A DNA stretch of 50,000 nt from Glandiceps talaboti (Eukaryota > Hemichordata > Enteropneusta > Spengelidae): NCBI RefSeq assembly GCF_964340395.1, contig NC_135567.1, forward strand, positions 19,532,806 to 19,582,805. The letters run 5' to 3'. Below the pieces are notes generated by a model, which saw only the letters and a list, made by a program, of their open reading frames with translations, ran no database searches and was not told the origin of the DNA. The translations under genes were made by a program, and so were the position numbers. Positions 12,521 to 37,308 of this stretch are shown here, piece by piece; position 1 is the first letter of the stretch, and each line of letters starts with the position of its first letter.

Positions 12521-12824
12521 GGGATGCGACGATAGTTACGAGTTTGACAACGAGACTGGGGTGGGTAGAAGAAAGTACTCAGTTGGCATAATTTCCGACA
12601 AAGGTATGCCGGCCAGGGTCCAATTAACCACAATCACTGTGAACTAATATTTTATTCAAGGATGGACATGATACACAACAATGGCGTCATTAAATGTTTG
12701 TTTTATATTTAACAAATACCGTCATCAGTGTCTGCCCCTCTCCCCAACACAATAAAGGTTGGCTTTGGAAGCCGAGGGCGGATCAACCCCGTGGCATGTT
12801 AGCGAATCTGTACACTTCAATGAC

Positions 12825-13291
12825 TATCGCTACTTACACTATTCCGCTATCTTAAAATGACATTTTTTTGAATTTAGGCCAGTGATGCTGAAATTGTCAA
12901 TTCAAAAAATAAAAATGTCGGTTTTCTAAGGATAGCGGAATAGTGTAAGGTAAGGGGGGGGGGGAACCATTTGATTTCTGGGGGGGGGGGGGCGGAGGAA
13001 GTGGGTATGGCCAAATTTCCCATCACTGACAGCAATTTTTTTTATTGTCAGTCCTGCTTACAATTAGTTTTTCCATTTGCAGAAGCAATGCAATTTTTTT
13101 CTCGGTTACTAATTTTGTAGCACATCGCAATAATTTCTATTTTTAATTCTGTCTGTTGGAACAATTTTTTTCTCAAGTCATCACGGGATCAATTTTTTCC
13201 CCTTCACCTGCCGACAATCCCCCCCCCCCCCAAGATGAAATCCTCCTACCCCGAAATCAAATGGTTTTCCCCTAAGTAGCGATAGTCCTTC
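12825..13291. mobile_element. Nested inverted-repeat element
   Basis: The outer termini GACTATCGCTACTTA and TAAGTAGCGATAGTC are inverted repeats. Inside, TTACACTATTCCGCTATC pairs with GATAGCGGAATAGTGTAA, and AACCATTTGATTTC pairs with GAAATCAAATGG. Poly-G and poly-C runs interrupt it. Similar but not identical CTTCAA(A)T strings flank both ends, a possible target duplication. No coding capacity. Confidence 0.65.
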
Positions 13292-13384
13292 AAATCTACA
13301 GGAAGGCAGTGAGATATACATTTAATTCCAAAATCAACAAATACAACCAAAAGATAACAACCCATGGCATAGTCTCGGTTACCC

Positions 13385-13433
13385 AGCCTCTTGCCGTTGA
13401 GGGCATAACCCCCGCCCTCAACGGCAAGAGGCT
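13385..13433. repeat. Perfect 20-bp hairpin
   Basis: AGCCTCTTGCCGTTGAGGGC at 13385-13404 is exactly complementary to 13414-13433, with a 9-base loop. It lacks the T-tract or flanking genes needed to call it a terminator or a known RNA, so its role is unknown. Confidence 0.85.
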
Positions 13434-13800
13434 ATGACACTGCATTTAAACGTTTTGTCCATACTCTACAACAACTCTGCAACACTGGTCCAAAACGTGT
13501 GTACCGTGTCTATCGCGTTTCCGAAGATTGAAATACATTGACATTTAAGTCGACCGCCATGTTTGCCAGTGAGCTTGTGAAAACTGGCAGGATGGGACAT
13601 TACATCATTTCACACAAAAAACTTAAAATTAAAAACTAACACAATTATACATTGTAGCAGCAATTTCATGCTTATTTACGTCATTTCTCTTAAGCTCATC
13701 ACAGGTGAATGTGGTCCGAACGTCAACTAAATCTACTATTTATGGCAGTTACTGTTCTTTTTATTTATACTGTAGAGCAAGTATATATGTGGCAGATGTC
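13434..13800. other. Intergenic stretch
   Basis: No exon or repeat recognised. Confidence 0.4.
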
Positions 13801-13898
13801 ATTTGCTTGTTCATGACTGCCTCTGCAGTTGTCTTCACTGAAGTAGGGAGGGTTATTTTTTGTGTTTCCCCACGGATCTGCAGACCGTATGGGCTGGA

Positions 13899-13941
<43 letters not shown>

Positions 13942-13945
13942 ACAC

Positions 13946-14008
<63 letters not shown>

Positions 14009-14070
14009 ACGCGGGGGTATGCGCGCGCTGACCAGAGACAATTCTTTTCTTTTTTTTGGCCATAAAGAAT
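13801..14070. repeat. Dispersed repeat family C, copy 1, with (CA)n expansion
   Basis: TTCATGACTGCCTCTGCAGT, TGTCTTCACTGAAG, GGGAGGGTTATTTTTTGTG, ATCTGCAGACCG(T) and GGGCTGG also occur, with small changes, at 39518-39680. In this copy the part after GGACAAACA has expanded into a (CA)n tract at about 13903-14003. Translations through the CA tract are artefacts. Confidence 0.75.
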
Positions 14071-14854
14071 TTTTTAGCAGCGAAGTGAATGCCCTTACTT
14101 ATATATATGGACACTTGGATAAGGATTGAGTTTTTTAGTTCATAAAACGATGCCATACCGGCACTGCAGGCCAATGAATCATTTTGGTCGTTAGAGGCGC
14201 TATATATTTCAGGTAACATTCCAGAGAGCTACACGCTGGTAGCTCAATTACAACAAATTGACTTTTTAAAAACTAATTTACCCGATAATTTTAAGCACGG
14301 CATATGAAAACATTTTATTAATAATTTATCAATAAAATTGTTTTGTAAATGTTCAGACAGTAGCCATATTTAGGGGATTTCTCATGAAAAAAAATCTAGG
14401 TAATATTCTCCGTTCGCGTTCACCCTTTCATGGGTTGTCACTGAACCATAAAACCTACCTAACACAATATACGATTGGGTACCATGGCAACTGGACTATA
14501 TCCCGGACTATATATGACCCTGGGAAACGGGTCGCCAACCCTATTAATAATACCGCCTCATCTTACCATTGATTTGAGTTTAATGCATTGTCACTCAGTT
14601 GTATAGGTTTGCGACCCCGGGTTGCACCGTGACCACATTCACACAGTGAATTACCATTACAAATATATATAAAACGTTTATCTGGACATCGACAGAGCGA
14701 TTGCAATACAACAAACACCTTTCGAGACTACCAAACCAATGCAGTGTGGTCATCAAAGTGATTTCGACACTAGATTGGACTAAGTAGCAGTTGCGATAAA
14801 CGGGAAAAAATCTGTGTTTCCAGCTCAAAGTGTTCGTTAACTCACACTGCAATC
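14071..14854. other. Upstream region of PGAP4-like copy B
   Basis: No exon recognised. It should hold the promoter and 5' leader of the gene starting at 14855. A TATATATAAAA-like string occurs near 14663, but I cannot tell whether it is functional. Confidence 0.4.
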
Positions 14855-16195
14855 ATGTGGAGCGTAAACAGCAGTTCACCTTGGTACCGGAGACTGTACA
14901 CCATAAATGGAACGAGGTCATGTATAGACAGCCTAACACGACAATTGTCAGCTGCCACCACTTTCCTACACGCTGTATGCATATATTTGATCACATTCTG
15001 TGTCGTCTTACCAATCCTCTGTCATAACTCTATGTTTTCAATATATTTCAAACTCGGACAGTCAAATGATCACGATACAATGTTAGAATTAATAGCGAAA
15101 CGAGATACAGCGGCGAAAGAATCGATCGAATATTTTCAAAACTTGAACGAAAGTAGGGCGTCAAGCATGAATGGTCGGTCACTGCCACATGTACAGATAG
15201 ATGACCTTGAGACACCATTTCTTGCAGTTGGTGTACCCACCGTAAAACGGACAGTAAAACGAGATGAGTACATATTTTTTCAACCGAAATACGTTTTAGA
15301 AGTAGTCGCACGAATGCATCAATTAATTATGAGAGCCGGTCCTGATATCAACTCTCGTATCGCGTTCACCGTCTGTAACCTAAACTCGGACCCGGATGAA
15401 CACGATGAGGCGACCATTTTGTCGAAACATGTCCACGTTTTGAGTAGAAACGCTACAGAAGAGAAACGCGAGGTGTCTCAATCGTATACTAAACACGAAA
15501 AACAGAAAGACGATTATGGATTCTGTATGCAAGAAATGTCTAAACTCAACGCCAACTATACTCTCATTCTGGAAGACGACGCGTTACCACATTGGGACTT
15601 CTTTGAAGTCTTGTACCATATCCTTGAAACAAAAATCGAACCGAGATACGGGAATATGGTCAACAACAGCATGGACAACTTGGCGTACATAAAACTCTAC
15701 TTTCCCGAAAAGTTCCAAGGATTTAGTTGGGAGTGCGAACACTTGATGGAATTGCTGTCCTTGGGCTGCATTGGCGGCATATCGTTTGCATGCACATACA
15801 TCTTTACTACAAGGAAGAGAGGTAAATGGGTAATACCATATGTGTTTGGAATTTGCATAATATATTCCATATTGGTAGCCATGGCAATCGGACGACAGAA
15901 CTTACTAAGAATTCGGGAATTCTTTCCTCACCAGTATGTGTTACGAGATGCACCTCGATGTTGTTGTCCCGCAGTTCTGTACAGTCGGAGTAACATTGAC
16001 AAAATTGTGCGTTTTCTGCAGTCACCTGATCTGACATGTAATCGGAGCTATCCTATGGTCGTAGCAATTGCTGACTATATACAGTCGTTAGGTTTAGAGG
16101 CGTACCGTATTGAACCTAATATAGTTGATCACATTGGTCATTTCTCTAGTTTAAAGGCTACCCCAAAAGATCCAAACACATATTTCCGAATTTAG
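14855..16195 (+). CDS. PGAP4/TMEM246-like glycosyltransferase, copy B
   Basis: Intronless 446-residue paralogue of copy A, same strand, about 3.4 kb downstream. An N-terminal anchor (about 36-56, HAVCIYLITFCVVLPIL) is followed by the lumenal domain with NANYTLILEDDALPHW (E240-D241-D242, the expected acidic motif), KLYFPEKFQGF, two membrane segments (about 300-318 and 326-346), GRQNLLRIR, CCCPAVLYS and a C-terminal NIVDHIGHFSSL. This is the PGAP4 layout, in which two transmembrane helices interrupt a GT-A-type domain; family members modify GPI anchors with GalNAc in the Golgi. Paralogy to copy A is clear along the whole length. The lack of introns in both fits a retrocopied ancestor or the usual single-coding-exon layout of this family. 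With EDD intact, this copy is the better candidate for the active enzyme. Confidence 0.9.
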   Translation: MWSVNSSSPWYRRLYTINGTRSCIDSLTRQLSAATTFLHAVCIYLITFCVVLPILCHNSMFSIYFKLGQSNDHDTMLELIAKRDTAAKESIEYFQNLNESRASSMNGRSLPHVQIDDLETPFLAVGVPTVKRTVKRDEYIFFQPKYVLEVVARMHQLIMRAGPDINSRIAFTVCNLNSDPDEHDEATILSKHVHVLSRNATEEKREVSQSYTKHEKQKDDYGFCMQEMSKLNANYTLILEDDALPHWDFFEVLYHILETKIEPRYGNMVNNSMDNLAYIKLYFPEKFQGFSWECEHLMELLSLGCIGGISFACTYIFTTRKRGKWVIPYVFGICIIYSILVAMAIGRQNLLRIREFFPHQYVLRDAPRCCCPAVLYSRSNIDKIVRFLQSPDLTCNRSYPMVVAIADYIQSLGLEAYRIEPNIVDHIGHFSSLKATPKDPNTYFRI

Positions 16196-16284
16196 ACCAC
16201 ATCTGCCAATGTCTTCCCCTACATGCCATCCCCCCAACATGCGAAAGGGTAGAATATATTTTGAACCGCCTGGGGCGTAAGTAC

Positions 16285-17200
16285 AACTTTTGCAAAGTTA
16301 CTTCTAATGACGTCACTGAATCCCTATTAGTATTACACCAATTCTAATGACGTCACTGAATCACTTCTACACTAATTCTAATGGCGTCAATGAATCATTT
16401 CTACGTTACTTTTACTGACGTCATTGAATTATTTCTACACTTCTGATGATGTCATGAAATCATTTCTACACTTCTGATAACGTCATCGAATCATTTCTAC
16501 ATTTCTAATGACGTCATTGAGTCAATTCTACAATATTTCTTATTATGCAATTGAATCATTCTTCATTGCCACTGAATCACTTCTACACTAATTCTAATGA
16601 CGTCACTCAATCATTTCTACACCTGACTAATTCTAATGACGTCACAATCATTTCTACACCAACTAATGATGTCACTACATCATTCCTACAACAATTCTAA
16701 TGATGTCACTACATCATTTCTACACCAATTCTAATGTCGTCACTACATCATTTCTACACCAATTCTGATGTCGTCACTACATCATTCCTACACCAATTCT
16801 CATGCCGTCACTACATCATTTCTACACCAATTCTCATGTCGTCACTACATCATTTCTACACCAATTCTAATGTCGTCACTACATCATTTCTACACCAATT
16901 CTGATGTCGTCACTACATCATTCCTACACCAATTCTCATGTCGTCACTACATCATTTCTACACCAATTCTCATGTCGTCATTACATCATTTCTACACCAA
17001 TTCTAATGTCGTCACTACATCATTTCTACACCAATTCTCATGTCGTCATTACATCATTTCTACACCAATTCTAATGTCGTCACTACATCATTTCTACACC
17101 AATTCTAATGTCGTCACTACATCATTTCTACACCAATTCTAATGTCGTCACTACACCATTTCTACACCAATTCTAATGTCGTCACTACATCATTTCACAC
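16285..17200. repeat. ~36-bp satellite containing TGACGTCA-like motifs
   Basis: Units of the form ATTTCTACACCAATTCTAAT followed by G(A/T)CGTCACT(A/G)(A/C)ATC, period near 36 bp, about 25 copies. Early units contain the palindrome TGACGTCA or close variants; later units are homogenised to TGTCGTCACTACAT. It starts about 90 bp after the stop codon of PGAP4-like copy B. Confidence 0.9.
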
Positions 17201-17204
17201 ACAT

Positions 17205-17647
17205 TAGTCAGATCCAAAATAACACACAATAGTCTGTATCCAAAATAACACAAACACAATAGTCAGTATCCAAAATAACACACAATAGTCAGTATCCAAA
17301 ATAACACACAGTAGTCAGTATCCAAAATAACACACACACACACAATAGTCAGTATCCAAAATAACACACACACAATAGTCAGTATCCAAAATAACACACA
17401 CAATAGTCAGTATCCAAAATAACACAATAGTCAGTATCCAAAATAACACACACACAAGTGTCAGTATCCAAAATAACACACACACAATAGTCAGTATCCA
17501 AAATAACACACAATAGTCAGTATCCAAAATAACACACAATAGTCAGTATCCAAAATAACACAAGTCAGTATCCAAAATAACACACACAATAGTCAGTATC
17601 CAAAATAACACAAGTCAGTATCCAAAATAACACAATAGTCAGTATCC

Positions 17648-17686
<39 letters not shown>

Positions 17687-18133
17687 AGTCAGTATCCAAA
17701 ATAACACACACAATAGTCAGTATCCAAAATAACACAACAGTCAGTATCCAAAATAACACAATAGTCAGCATCCAAAATAACACACAATAGTCAGTATCCA
17801 AAATAGCACACACACAATAGTCAGTATCCAAAATAACACAATAGTCAGATCCAAAATAACACACACAATAGTCGGTATCCAAAATAACACACAATAATCA
17901 GTATCCAAAATAACACACACAATAGTCAGATCCAAAATAACACACAATAATCAGTATCCAAAATAACACACAATAGTCAGTATCCAAAATAACACACACA
18001 ATAGTCAGTATCCAAAATAACACACAACAGCCAGTATCCAAAATAACACAATAGTCAGTATCCAAAATAACACAACAGCCAGTATCCAAAATAACACAAT
18101 AGTCAGTATCCAAAATAACACACAATAGTCAGT
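17205..18133. repeat. CAGTATCCAAAATAACACA satellite, block 1
   Basis: AGTCAGTATCCAAAATAACA repeated about 35 times with variable CA spacers, giving periods of about 22-32 bp. Minus-strand frames translate as ILDTDYCV-type repeats, which are artefacts. Contains a (CA)n run near 17650-17685. Confidence 0.93.
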
Positions 18134-18376
18134 ATTCAGATATCACTTATAAATTATCCGATGACGTAATTTATTATTATTATTTTTATTAGCTTTTATT
18201 TCAACTTGATAGACTGTTGAAACAAATGGCTCTTCTCACACAGTGTCGAGCAATAAAATTTTTTTACACTATATAGTATATACATTAAACATGATAAAAA
18301 GTAAACAGACAACTGCTAAAATACAAAACGTAAAAACACAGACATTATCATATGTATAAGTCAAGGAAATCCATAC
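18134..18376. repeat. Segmental duplication, unit 1
   Basis: Begins ATTCAGATATCACTTATAAA and is nearly identical to 18691-18935. Together with the satellite block that precedes each copy it forms a duplicated module spaced about 557 bp apart. Confidence 0.9.
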
Positions 18377-18690
18377 TAGTCAGTATCCAAAATAACACAC
18401 ACAATAGTCAGTATCCAAAATAACACACACACAATAGTCAGTATCCAAAATAACACACAATAGTCAGTATCCAAAATAACACACACAACAGTCAGTATCC
18501 AAAATAACACACACACACAATAGTCAGTATCCAAAATAACACACAGTAGTCAGTATCCAAAATAACACACACAACAGTCAGTATCCAAAATAACACACAC
18601 AATAGTCAGTATCCAAAATAACACACAATAGTCAGTATCCAAAATAACACACACAATAGTCAGTATCCAAAATAACACACAATAGTCAGT
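18377..18690. repeat. CAGTATCCAAAATAACACA satellite, block 2
   Basis: A further dozen copies of the same unit as block 1, lying between the two copies of the segmental duplication. Confidence 0.93.
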
Positions 18691-18935
18691 ATTCAGATAT
18701 CACTTATAAATTATCCGATGACGTAATTTATTATTATTATTTTTATTAGCTTTTATTTCAACTTGATAGACTGTTGAAACAAATGGCTCTTCTCACACAG
18801 TGTCGAGCAATAAAAAGTTTTTACATTATATAGTATATACATTAAACATGATAAAAAGTAAACAGACAACTGCTAAAATACAAAACGTAAAACACAGACA
18901 TTATCATATGTATACAACACGTCAAGGAACTCTCT
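18691..18935. repeat. Segmental duplication, unit 2
   Basis: Second copy of 18134-18376; differences are a few substitutions and short indels (e.g. AAAATTTTTTTACACT versus AAAAGTTTTTACATT). Confidence 0.9.
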
Positions 18936-19520
18936 ACTATGCAATCAGTCATTCTAACAATGTCAGAAGACAACTGTAGTGTCATAGTAAGCAAGCATTA
19001 TAATGTTGTACTAGAATAGTTCATTAAAGCTTTTATTTAAGTACTTTCACTCAAGTAAGGTGCGACTGCACAATGTCGCACAAACTCAACAAAAAAAACA
19101 TCATTCATTTAGCTCAAAACCCCCTCCCCCTAAACAAACGTTCACAAGTACGACATCAAACGTTTATATATGTAAACCATGATGAAAACTGCAGTGTTCA
19201 CATCACTACGATCGATGTAATGTAAAAACATGATTCTAAACACATTAAAATACTACCAGAAACGCAGCACCATATCTCACATTAGAAGTAAATTTTATGA
19301 ACTTATCAACATCTCAGTAGTGAATACAGAACCTGTTATCATTGAAGTAGTAGTGAAACTTTTCTGTTGAAATGTGGTTAGAAGTGTGAAAGTGAAGTTC
19401 AGCAATTGCAGAGATGCCAGAACTCCCTCTCCCCTAAATGAAAATTGTCTGTTTATGAAACTTGTGTGACATTGTGCAATTGTCCCTAAAACAAGTTGAT
19501 AAACTCAGCTTGTGTCACTT
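18936..19520. other. Intergenic stretch
   Basis: No exon or clear repeat recognised between the satellite region and the TIR element. Confidence 0.4.
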
Positions 19521-19775
19521 CAATAGGGAACTTGCAAACCCGCCATGTTGAATGTTGCATCATTGGAAATGTGATAATAAATACTAATGAATCTGTACTG
19601 TAAACAATACTAGTTACATTGTTTGCAACCACGAATGATCAATTCATAGTTACCCTGACAATTGTGGGAGGTTTTTTTTATTGGTAGCTCCAGATAAGGT
19701 ATTATGATAACCACAGATAATCCCATAGTCCTTTGCGTCTGATCATGCTCAGTCTGGATTGCAAGTTCCCTATTG
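19521..19775. mobile_element. 255-bp element with perfect 17-bp terminal inverted repeats
   Basis: CAATAGGGAACTTGCAA at 19521-19537 is exactly complementary to 19759-19775. No target duplication is obvious and there is no coding capacity; a MITE-like element is the simplest reading. Confidence 0.7.
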
Positions 19776-20169
19776 ATATAAAAAAACTTATAAAAAAAAT
19801 TACAGGAAATGGTCGTTAAAAGACTAATTCAAAATCAGCCTCTATTGCATTCACAGCCCTTAAATATTATATTAAATTTTTACATGCATGTACTTTTTAT
19901 CTTAAAAATTAATTGTCTATGTCACGGTTTCATTTTAAATTCTTTTGTACATTTGAAGATATATTAAGTAATATTTTCCATACTTATTTCAAAACTGAAG
20001 CATATGACTTTGTTGTCCAAATTTATCTTTGAAATGTGTTCAAAATTTTGCTTTCCTAATTTTAAACATCATATTGGAGTTTCCTATTAAAGAACTTAGT
20101 TACTAGAACTATACACTCTCTGGTGTGCTAAATTGTAGAAAAATCAGTGTGTGAAACCCCCTGTTTACA

Positions 20170-20400
20170 TTGACACAGGAGGTGCCATCCCAATGTTATC
20201 TTTATATTGGAAATTTGCTATGGAATGTATTATCACAGTATGAAGTGTGTATGATAACTGTTAATGTTGCATAACACAGGGGTGCCACCCTAATATTATC
20301 TATATCTTAGCAAATTTGTTAGGAACTGTATTATAAATAAATCAGTGTGTGGTTCCATAACACAGGGGTGCCACCCTAATGTTATCTGTATATTGTGAAG
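20170..20400. repeat. Three diverged ~90-bp repeats
   Basis: ACACAGGGGTGCCACCCTAA-type segments followed by TGTTATCT(T/A)TAT recur near 20174, 20274 and 20358. They lie just past the stop codon of the CERK/CERKL-like gene, so they may be in its 3' untranslated region. Confidence 0.6.
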
Positions 20401-20437
20401 ATACAGGATTAAGGAAGATATCCAATGTAAGTTTTCA

Positions 20438-34286
<13,849 letters not shown>

Positions 34287-35561
34287 TATATTGTATTCCG
34301 TTTAACTTGAATGGGTATTGATGTAATCGATCGACTGGTCTTACGATTGAAAAACAGTGATTTCAGAACACTTAAGTCAAGGAAATTCATCATATATCTG
34401 TCTTTCTTAGAATTTCTAAGAATATGTCGACGTGAAACGCATTCACTGGGCGATTACTTTCCTGCGTTCCAAATTCCCGTCACCGGTTTGTCTTCAACTA
34501 GTCCTGCTTGCAGACGCGCCGCGTAGACGGTGCACGCGTTTCGCTCAACCAACTCAGCACTGCACTAGTCACGTCGTACCTCTTCAAACGCCAACACACG
34601 TCCACCCGCGCCGGACCCCAAAACGCTCACATCCTTTATTCAAGTTATTGTAGACGGCGCACCTGTAGGCTGTACAGCATGTACAGACAGATCACTGCCT
34701 TGTTATTCCAACTTACTTAATTTACAGGCTGTCTTACATCTATAGCACCGCTGCAGTTGGTTTACGAGTGACACATACCCACGCCGTCAATGCATATCCA
34801 CGCAACGTCAACAGCGCCTCATAACATTATAAGCATTACCCTTAGCTGACCCGTGCAGAATTTCGTCACTTCCTGTGACACGCCGCCAGTGTTGCTATCG
34901 GCAATATCTGTATAATCTAGTCTTCTCAAATTGTCAGACACCACACATAGTAGATTTTTACCAGGATTTTCACTTTCCAGTTTATTCAACTACCCGTTTT
35001 ACATTTTAAAGGTGACACAAACGCAACAGGAATATGAAAATCTATGGTACTTACTAGGTGACATACCGGCATGTGACATTGTCGACTGCAGTGTTTTATA
35101 ACATTACAACACTTCATAGATGCAGTACTGCACTGTGTAGCGGTTTCTCTCGTCACTTTCAGCTTTCTTGGTCTCCGCTAGTTTTTCTTTGCAAACCCCA
35201 AAAGAAATAAAAAGGAAATAAAATGAAAAGGGTTGAGTCACACAATATTAAAGATACAAAAAAGAATAAAAAAGGATGGTAAATATAACAAAGCTACAAT
35301 AAATATTGCAGCTACATCGTCCATATCATTGTATCAATATCATTAAAAAAACTGACATACACATAGTGCAGTGTGCACATTTTGAACATATTTTGGAACA
35401 AACTTTTTTTGACTGTTTTGCGGAGTTTAAAGTATCAATGTGTCGTATGTACTCCAGCATAGAAATTACGCAGCAACCTACCTTGTGTTCACAATTCCTT
35501 TGGGTTTTGCTCGACCATGGCAAGGATAGTCTCATCCACAACACAATATTTCTCTAAAATA
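34287..35561. other. Upstream region of the CERK/CERKL-like gene
   Basis: No exon recognised. Contains a member of the GTCCTGCTTGCAGACGG-type dispersed repeat at about 34497-34560. The promoter of the minus-strand gene should lie at the left end; no TATA box stands out. Confidence 0.4.
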
Positions 35562-35696
35562 TCAACCGAGCTCTGTAAGTTTCGAGTCTAATAGTTTTTG
35601 TACGTTCGAGTCCTTGTCTGCAACAAGGGCGGCAATTTCTTCTTCAGATAACTGCAAAAATCTTGAATTTTCTGGAGGAGAAGGTCGTAACTCATA
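35562..35696 (-). pseudogene. Exon-like fragment, possible crypton-derived (DUF3504-type) N-terminus
   Basis: A 44-codon open frame, YELRPSPPENSRFLQLSEEE followed by IAALVADKDSNVQKLLDSKL and a stop. The RFxxLSEEEIxxLxxxKDS pattern recalls the N-terminal segment found before DUF3504 domains in crypton-derived proteins such as ZMYM and QRICH1 relatives. There is no in-frame ATG: the nearby ATGGCTTCCTCAGTTATGAG is in another frame. I read it as a fragment or a single exon; family assignment is tentative. Confidence 0.3.
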
Positions 35697-36230
35697 ACTG
35701 AGGAAGCCATGTTGTCAAGTGTCGTCTGCTGTGAAATATCATTGAGCGCATGCGCAATGATCTAAGGGCAGTAGTTTTCGAACTATTGCCTCCTCGATCA
35801 TGTCGATCGATTCATCGGTGATGTCATTTCACTTGCAACAGCATAAAAATGAGTAATACCATGTGACAACGTATTGACGAATCACAACTCAACAAATGCA
35901 CGAGATGTATTTTGTGAAATGACAGTGTGCATATTTTAAAGTCATGAGCAATGTCATTCTCGCATCTCGCAAGCCAGAGTTATTATTTCTTTGAAATAAA
36001 AGTAGGGACCGGCTCGTTAAGAACGGTACCGTAAAACGGTCGTGGTTTGCGACGATGGCGCAATGTCTGAATCATATTATTTGTAATGTAAGTTTCGAAT
36101 TCTGTCTACATGTATACTGCCCTCAATAAAACTAAAAAAAAATCAAATGTACAAATGTTGCACTTTTAGTATCCTTGGAGACAGACTGGACTAGCTTTGC
36201 CATTTTCCATTCTCCATTTACACTTTTACC
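35697..36230. other. Intergenic stretch
   Basis: No exon or RNA gene recognised. Confidence 0.4.
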
Positions 36231-36480
36231 TGAGGCGTAAAAAAAATGTGTGGTTCCGATTACATTAAATTCTAAAATAGGTGGGGTGGGTAGTTTTTTA
36301 TTTTATTTTATTATTTTTTTTTCATGTGTGAGTGCCTAGTTCAGGTTTTCCATTGTTTTCCAAATGTACTCTGTGTTGTTTATTTCTTCCTATCATCAGA
36401 TGTACAGCCATTACAGATTGGAAGGCTGAGGTTTTAGGATGCAGTTTTCGATACAACTTGTGTAACAGTTATAAAATACC
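36231..36480. mobile_element. Second copy of the inverted-terminus element
   Basis: GAGGCGTAAAAAAAATGTGT, GGTTCCGATTACATTAAATT, TGAGTGCCTAGTTCAGG, TTTATTTCTTCCTATC and GATGTACAGCCATTACAGAT match the minus strand of 2622-3013. The far terminus is not recognisable. Confidence 0.6.
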
Positions 36481-36535
36481 TGACAAGCTTGAAGCAATAG
36501 GCCTATTACATTTAAAAGTGAGAGCTCTGGGATCA

Positions 36536-36565
36536 ATCGATCGATCAATCGATTGATTGATTGAT

Positions 36566-36609
<44 letters not shown>

Positions 36610-36722
36610 TGACTGACTGACTGACTGACTGAATAACAGATTGATTGATTGACTGACTGACTGACTGACTGACTGACTGACTGACTGACTGACTGACTGA
36701 CTGACTGACTGACTGACTGACT
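36536..36722. repeat. (GATT)n/(GACT)n microsatellite
   Basis: GATTGATT and GACTGACT runs. The Ser/Gln-rich minus-strand frames are artefacts. Confidence 0.96.
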
Positions 36723-37060
36723 GCTTTGGTTGGTTGTTTGATTTTTTGGTTACTTGATATTGTCCCAAGGCTAGATTTTCTCTTTCCATCCGACTGAATA
36801 GCTTCTAGACCTAGATCACACTTATTAAGTTCATTCAAATCAGTTGATGACGTCATATTTATCATTGCATTGCATTGCATTGTGTTGAATTAGTTGCTGT
36901 CTGGAGTCAAGTGTGTGTTTTTCATGTTTGTTTTTGTTTGGGGCGTCGTCAAGCTCTTCCTGAACAATGAAGAAATCTCAGTTTACAAATGTACTTAAAA
37001 TATGTCGTATTATGAAGTGACACTATGAGTATAGCTATATAGGTCACGGATCGATGGTAT

Positions 37061-37197
37061 CAATCTGATTAAAATCCGATGTAGATGTCGGCTAATCATT
37101 CATTGCTATTTTACCTTCGTTATTTTGCCTGAATTGACCTTCGTAGTACATGTTTACGTTTTTAGCCTGATCGCCTCCTCGAATTTTAATCAGTTTG
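37061..37197. mobile_element. Fold-back (MULE-like) element with 9-bp target duplication, copy 2
   Basis: Begins CAATCTGATTAAAATCC and ends GAATTTTAATCAGTTTG, with one arm of the copy-1 element between (GATGTAGATGTCGGCTAATC, GCCTGAATTGACCTTCGTAG). The flanks are CGATGGTAT (37052-37060) and AGATGGTAT (37198-37206), a 9-bp duplication with one mismatch. It ends about 110 bp before the start codon of HYKK copy 1, so it sits in that gene's promoter or leader. Confidence 0.8.
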
Positions 37198-37308
37198 AGA
37201 TGGTATAGGCCGAAATCAGAGCATGCGCAGTGAATTGATTCTCTCTATTTTAAGTCTTCTTATATACAGAACTCCTATACAAATACGTACCATAATCTGA
37301 GTGAGAAA

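Noticed and set aside
16440-16465. CTGATGATGTCATGAAATC as another hammerhead core
   Set aside because: It lies in the ~36-bp satellite, and the surrounding sequence offers no stem I or stem III with a cleavage triplet.
17205-18690. CRISPR-like appearance of regularly spaced AGTCAGTATCCAAAATAACA repeats
   Set aside because: Spacers are only variable CA runs, there are no cas genes, and the context is an animal genome. It is a satellite.
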